Assembly (NCBI RefSeq): GCF_009727055.1
Contig: NC_052354.1
Coordinates: forward strand, 1,552,898-1,616,897
Length of the DNA stretch: 64,000 nucleotides
Direction: 5' to 3'
Source: Benincasa hispida
Taxonomy: Eukaryota; Streptophyta; Magnoliopsida; Cucurbitales; Cucurbitaceae
A program made the translations under genes and the position numbers. Each line of letters opens with the position of its first letter. Within the stretch, counting starts at the first letter, position 1. Below the pieces are notes generated by a model. That model worked only from the letters and a program-made list of their open reading frames with translations. It ran no database searches and was not told where the DNA came from. Of this stretch, positions 58,796-64,000 are shown in pieces.

Positions 58796-60577
58796 GATGA
58801 TGCATGGGTGAGAATGACCCGAGCCGCCGACTCAAAACCAAAACAAAAGTAATCATACATTTCCACTAAAGATTTGATCTTTTCAACTGCCATTGTTAGC
58901 CAATCTCCATGATGTGGGATGATACTCAATTTTTAAATATTTATAATTAAAATTATTATATATTCTTAATTAATTCATTGTTATCAATATTAAATAATAG
59001 AAGACAATGTCTGCCTTACGGGATACATTGATTTTTTTTTTTAAAAAAAAATGAATGAACAACATTAAATTATTTGCATTGATATAGACATTTTAACTTA
59101 CATTTTATTATTTTTCCATTATGAACAATAGTATTTTTTTTTAACTTTTAAATCTTGTCTTTTTAGGTGATCAAATCTCATCTTTTAGAGTTGGTTTGGA
59201 ATGAGTTAGGAAAAAAATGTTGTTAAAAATGCATTTTCATTTGAACACTTTTGATAAAAACACATATGTATTCGATAATTCTTTTTAAAAAATGTTTTTA
59301 TGTAGAAGTTTGTTTGGTTTGTTATATATTAAAAGTATTTTTATTAATTTCAAGCTACTATAAAAGAATTTTCTTATGGAAGTGACGGTCGAAATTGGTT
59401 GACGTTGTTAGGGATGGTGGTCAGAGGTGGTCGACAAAGGTCATTGGAAGCGGTGGTTGGAGGTTGGCCGACGCCCGTCTCTAAAAAATGGTGGTTGGTG
59501 ATTGGCCAACACGATTAAATAAAGTTGACCGATAACGATAGTCGAAGGCGGGTGCGAGAGGAGGTGGTTGGTGTTGCTCATGCAAATTATGAGGCATTAA
59601 CCATTATTATTATTATTATTATTTTACTAAATATAAAAAGGGTTAAATATTATGATTCTTTGTGGTGGTGTGTACTCTTTTGACATTTTCTTTTTAACAA
59701 CGAATAGATTTGAATCCATTTTTTAAAAGATTCATGAGTAGTAGCTTTTACCCAATGGATTTTTACTAAGTGGTTTTGACCTTAAATCATGTGGGAGAGT
59801 GAAAAACGATACTAAATCTATAATATTAGAATTTGTCGTTCAATAACTTCAATATCGATATAAGAGATGAATCGATATTTTCTATAAAAAAAAATCTATG
59901 AGACATAAAAAAAATAAGTAATAAAAAGATGTCGTTAATGTAAACTAATAATAAACATGTTAACTTATTTAAAAATAACAAAATATTTATTTACAAATTA
60001 ATTTTTTTTATTTCCTAATTTTTCTAAAAAATATTTGTCGACATCAACATTTTATCTATATTTCTATAAAATTAAAATCTCGATATTTCTATCGACATCG
60101 GCATTCTAAACTTGACTAACACACTAAATATAATAAAATAAAATAAATATTTATTTAATCATTGAGTTTTAAGGAATAATAGGTGCAATTGGTTCTAATA
60201 TTTCTCATCTATTACTATTATCTTTTATTACTTTAATTATGAATTGACATTTTTAAATAAAAATAAAAATTCAATGAATCAATGGATCCAAACCCTAATT
60301 CTAAAATATGAAGCTATAAAATTGAAAACCTAACTCTAACCCTAAAATACTAAGAGAATGTCCCATAAAAGAAATAATAGAGTAATTATATTTAAATTGA
60401 AGAGATGAAGAATTATAATGATTCATAACTAGGTTATTACTTATTAGTGTATTTATAAAATTAAAGGCATGGGTTGATAATAATTTTAATCTTATTATTA
60501 TTATTTTTGGTTTCAATTATTGATTTTTTATTTTTTATTTTTTTAATAAGTATTTTATGCTAATGAGATCTATTAAT
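58796..60577. other. intergenic DNA with repeat pieces, no gene
   Basis: 59190-59380 resembles a common plant dispersed repeat ('ttggtttggaatgagttagg'). 59390-59590 is a GT-rich block of GGTGGTTGG and GGTTGGCCGAC words. 59830-60120 belongs to the CGATATT repeat family and 60290-60350 matches 52135-52200. No frame is credible. Confidence 0.45.
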
Positions 60578-60580
60578 TTA

Positions 60581-60818
60581 GGTCCCGTTTGGTAATTATT
60601 TTGTTTTTGATTTTTTATTTTTGAAATTAAGCCTATGGACAATGTTTCTGTCTCAAAATATCTTTTTTCTTTATCTACTTTTCATCAATGGTAAAAGTTA
60701 TTTTTGTTTTTGGAATTTGGCTAAGAATTCAACCATTGTACTTAAGATGAAAATTATTATAAGAAATATGGATGAAATAGACTTGATTAAAAAAACCAAA
60801 TGGTTATCAAACAGAACC
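60581..60818. mobile_element. Tourist-like MITE, 238 bp, best-kept copy of its family
   Basis: GGTCCCGTTTGGTAATTATT at the left and, reversed, GGTTCTGTTTGATAACCATT at the right form terminal inverted repeats. TTA flanks both ends (60578-60580 and 60819-60821). It ends about 25 bp before the CYB561 pseudogene fragment. Confidence 0.72.
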
Positions 60819-60844
60819 TTATTTTTCCATGCCATTTTGCCTAG

Positions 60845-61130
60845 AATTTTGTATTTGTATGTTTCAAATTAGTTTAGTATCCTTTTATTTTCTCTATGAT
60901 GACAATCTCAATGGAGTTTGTTTGATTGTGTTAGAATGGGCTCAACTTAAATAACATATACATGATGATCTTGTATAGTAAGGTAGGAACATTACATTTT
61001 AGTTCTCTTTTTTTTCCTTTCGTTTTCTTGTTTATTTTGCATCCTGTTCTTATGGTGACTGGACTAGTTCTTCTAAATGGTGAAGGTAATATATATGTTT
61101 TTTTGGATTTAAATTATAGTTTGAAGTATT
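60845..61130 (+). pseudogene. duplicated CYB561 intron 1/exon 2 fragment
   Basis: Follows 30610-30900 phrase by phrase: 'atgatgacaatctcaatgg', 'gggctcaacttaaataacat', 'atgatgatcttgtata', then CATCCTGTTCTTATGGTGAC and CTTCTAAATGGTGAAGGTAA. The latter encodes HPVLMVTGLVLLNGE next to a donor-like GGTAAT. The acceptor (TGTAG in the gene) is lost (TATTTTG here) and no other exon is nearby. The copy keeps intron sequence, so it came from DNA, not from mRNA. Confidence 0.85.
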
Positions 61131-61302
61131 AGTTTAAGTAGTTTTGCATTCTTCCTCGATGATGCTTTGATGTTCTATATTGCCAATTTGAATAAATACG
61201 TAGACTATGTGAAAATACAATAATACTTTTGCCGAAGCTAAAAATCATAAAATCTATTTTATGGGAAACGAAATTCATTTTATAGAATATATGAAATTAC
61301 AT

Positions 61303-62475
61303 TTGGGGTTCATAAAGTAAGCACATAGGTCCCAGTCACACCTTTCTCTCGTTCCTTTCTTCCTCTCTATCATCCCTTCACTCCCATCTCTATGTGTTCT
61401 CTTTCTCTCGTGGAAAACATCAATACCAACCTCATCATTGCTGTAGCCACCAACACTGTTCTTCATGCCGTTGCATCTATATCTTACGTAGCTAACAATC
61501 AATAGGTTGAAGTAACTACATGAGTTGTGGATACTGCTATTTATGCCACAGATGCCTTTCAGGTTCTAACAATGTCATTGCCACTATGCCTAACACCTCT
61601 AATGCCTCTCTCGCAATGAGCACAACATCACTTGCCATAGATGCCTAGATTGCCTGCTCAGCAAATGCATATGATTCATAAAATAAGCACACATAAACTG
61701 GACAATCTAAACACCATTGTTTTTGTTGTGGCACGGATATCTAAGTTGGTTACGACCACAATCATGGTTGCACATTTTCTTTTTACATCCACACCATTTA
61801 TTCCTACCGTTTAAATTTTCACATCCACAACCGTAGACGTCAGCCAAAGAATCGACATTAAGGTTTATATAAAGTTAATGAATCTGATAGACATTTGGCA
61901 TCAAATCGTGCTAGATTCTGTTCGGCATTTGGCATCAAATCAAGAGTTGTACAGGCAGCTTTGACGAATGATCCTGCGACCATTGCAAGAGAGGCATTAG
62001 GAGTGTTAGGCATATCGACAATGACATTGCGAGAAACCTAAGAGGCATTAGTTGCAAAATGTTAGCATCCACAACTGATGTAGTTACTTCAACCTATTCC
62101 TTATTAGTTGCGTAAGATATAATTGGGACAGCATGAAGAACTGCGTCAATGTCAGCAGAGATGATGAGGCTGATATTGAAGTTTTCCATGAAGAAAAGAG
62201 AACACGTAGAGATGCGAGTGAAAGAAGAGAGAAGGAAAGGAACGAGGGAAAGATGTGAATGGGAGGGAATAGAAAAGCTTGGGAGTGAAGGATAAGATTG
62301 AGGAAGATTAAATAAATAATTTGATTGCCCATTTCTATGGGCATACAATCTTCCTTTTTGGGTTTGGCTCTTTACCAACCCATTTATGGATAACATTGTT
62401 GAAGAAGGTATTGAGAGGCCGCCGTTCTAAGCACTTTTTTTGTAAAAGATGCAAGAAGGTGAGATTTCATTTAGA
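61303..62475. repeat. hairpin repeat family, copy 2 (longest)
   Basis: Left arm at about 61335-61590 and right arm at about 61995-62265 are reverse complements at most positions: 'cttcatgccgttgcatc' versus 'gacagcatgaag'; 'ctctatgtgttctctttctc' versus 'gagaacacgtagagatg'. The roughly 400-bp centre includes a phrase 'gacatttggcatcaaatc' in two forms. The right side runs on to 'gagatttcatttag', as in copy 1. It contains no known transposase, and I do not recognise the family. Confidence 0.65.
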
Positions 62476-63567
62476 TTTATTCCAAGGTGAGATCATTAAC
62501 CCATTTAGCTTGATTTGGTTTAAAAACAGGCTTAAAATAATATAAAACCTTTAAATAATTAGGATTTAACTTTTATAAAAACTAATCACATACAACTTTA
62601 CTTTATAAGGCATCTCAATAAGACAGAAAACCTTGGTTTGTATAAATATAAAACTTTTAAAAAAAAGTATTTTCCATATTTTAAGACATTTTTATGTTTT
62701 TATTATATTTATAAAATTTAAATATTATTAAATGACAACTTAATTTCATATTTGCCCACACCTTTGATTTAGTTGCCAACTCATTCAACATGAATAAGGA
62801 AAATGACAACAAATCTCTACCACGAGTGCCCAAATGGTCTTCTCCCCTCTTATTGGAAAATATTATTTGCCGCTTTTTATTAAAATTTTGTCCGAAGTTT
62901 CTTGGAATATATTGTAATTTTTTCATTATAGTATTAAATTTTCATTAACGTGTCGATGTTTTTAAATTTTCTTAAGTTCGATATTGATATAAGAGGTAAA
63001 TTGATATTTCCATTATATCATAGAAAAATCTACAAAACATAAAAAATAAGCATAATAGTGACACTAATATAAATAATAGAAATATTTACTCATTTTAAAA
63101 TGATAAAATGTTCATTTACTAATTTAAATTTTTTATTTTTTTTAAATATCCATCGAAATCAATACTTAATTAAATGTAAGAGATCAATTAAATTAAACAT
63201 TAATTTATTTATTGTCATGTTAGTTAAATATTTAATTAATAAAATAAATTAATAACTAAAAATAATTTAATTAATTAATTAATTAGAATTTTGATAATTA
63301 ATCATAATAATTTATATTAAATAGTTTAAGATAACATAAATATTAATGGTAAAAGATATAATTAGATTTGAATTTTATACTAGTCTAATAAATATATTTA
63401 TATTTAGATATTAATATAAAATTAGTAGTAAATAAATACTTTGATATTAAATTTAATAATTAATTAAGCTAATGGTTTTTAAAGTTCTATTATGGAAAAT
63501 AATATCTGAAACTTTAAAAAGTGAGAAATGATGTGAAAATGTGGAAACAAACAAAGATATTAAATGT
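62476..63567. other. very AT-rich intergenic DNA, no gene
   Basis: 62930-63170 is another CGATATT-type repeat copy. The rest is AT-rich, with ATTAATTA runs around 63225-63300. No coding signal is seen. Confidence 0.5.
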
Positions 63568-63838
63568 GTTTCTTCATGCCGTTGCATTAGTATCTTAACG
63601 CAGCTAACAATCAATAGGTTGAAACAACACTACATGAGCTGTGGATGCTACTATTTGGGTGCCACAAATACCTCTCAGGTTCTATCAGGGTTCTATTAAT
63701 GTCATTGTTGCTATGTCTGACACATTTAATGCCTTTCTGGCACTGGCCACAACATCATTTGTCAAAGCTGCTGTCCCACATTGCTCCATAGGTAATGAAT
63801 AGGATTTCATAAAATAAGCACATAGGCTGACCAATTTG
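63568..63838. repeat. hairpin repeat family, copy 3, cut by a gypsy LTR
   Basis: Matches the left half of copies 1 and 2 in order: 'cttcatgccgttgcatta', 'gctaacaatcaataggttga', 'atgagctgtggatgct', 'tttcataaaataagcacat'. It stops at about 63838, where LTR sequence begins. Confidence 0.65.
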
Positions 63839-64000
63839 TGAATGCGAATCCCAAATTTACACTTAAGTGTGTTTTCTTATTTAAACTGTTTTAATTTTTC
63901 ACTTAATTGGTGTGTCCCTATTTAATTGTATAAATAAGTTGAGTAGGTTGATGAGAAAGTTAGTGTGCAATGGTGAGAAGGAATGAGGATTTTGAAAAAG
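63839..64000 (+). mobile_element. start of a second gypsy LTR, truncated by the window edge
   Basis: TGAATGCGAATCCCAAATTT onwards follows 35724-35885 closely ('cacttaagtgtgttttctta', 'gtataaataagttgagtagg'). It marks the LTR's true left border by comparison and shows that the family has inserted at least twice in this region. Confidence 0.8.

Overview
This is plant nuclear DNA: very AT-rich, with spliced genes and densely nested plant-type transposable elements. The wording of the repeats and the two gene models suggest a eudicot, most likely a cucurbit such as melon or cucumber; that is inference from memory and no database was searched. There is no bacterial, organellar or CRISPR content. 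Only two genes look intact.

Genes. CRWN1 (NMCP1/LINC1-type lamina-like coiled-coil protein) lies on the minus strand at 1842-7722. Its eight exons can be joined by reading frame into 1,212 residues. It has a GC-AG intron and a 24-codon upstream ORF whose TGA overlaps the main ATG. A cytochrome b561 (transmembrane ascorbate ferrireductase) gene lies on the plus strand at 30304-32222, with four exons, 232 residues and all four haem histidines. A decayed copy of its intron 1/exon 2 region lies about 30 kb away at 60845-61130.

Layout. 1-1841 is intergenic. 1842-8180 is CRWN1 with its leader. 8340-18255 is AT-rich DNA packed with MITEs, SINE-like pieces and inverted repeats. 18261-27597 is a Ty1/copia element with a perfect 5-bp target duplication (TGTTT) but a gutted gag and many stops. 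28279-29142 is a Mutator-like MITE with a 10-bp duplication. CYB561 follows. 34866-48354 is a CACTA (En/Spm) element torn apart by a Ty3/gypsy element (35724-46394). 48355-50135 is a deleted copia element. 52234-58296 is a Tork/TNT1-like copia element on the minus strand. 50585-51475, 61303-62475 and 63568-63838 are three copies of an unfamiliar hairpin-forming repeat. The last one is interrupted by the start of another gypsy LTR that runs off the window.

Assembly quality matters here. Two exact Nextera mate-pair junction adapters are embedded at 52694 and 52802, with the flanking LTR sequence triplicated. A single N at 40659 sits between two exact 80-bp copies. A 25-N gap at 46073 has overlapping flanks. 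About 42.6-46.07 kb is indel-rich and contains inverted LTR copies, which could be a real rearrangement or unpolished or chimeric gap-fill.

I see no complete new biological system. The observations closest to new are a row of hairpins with a constant loop and complementary, differing stems in the gypsy LTR (45489-45648), an array of CGATCG-type palindromes in a copia LTR (49112-49400), and the hairpin repeat family.
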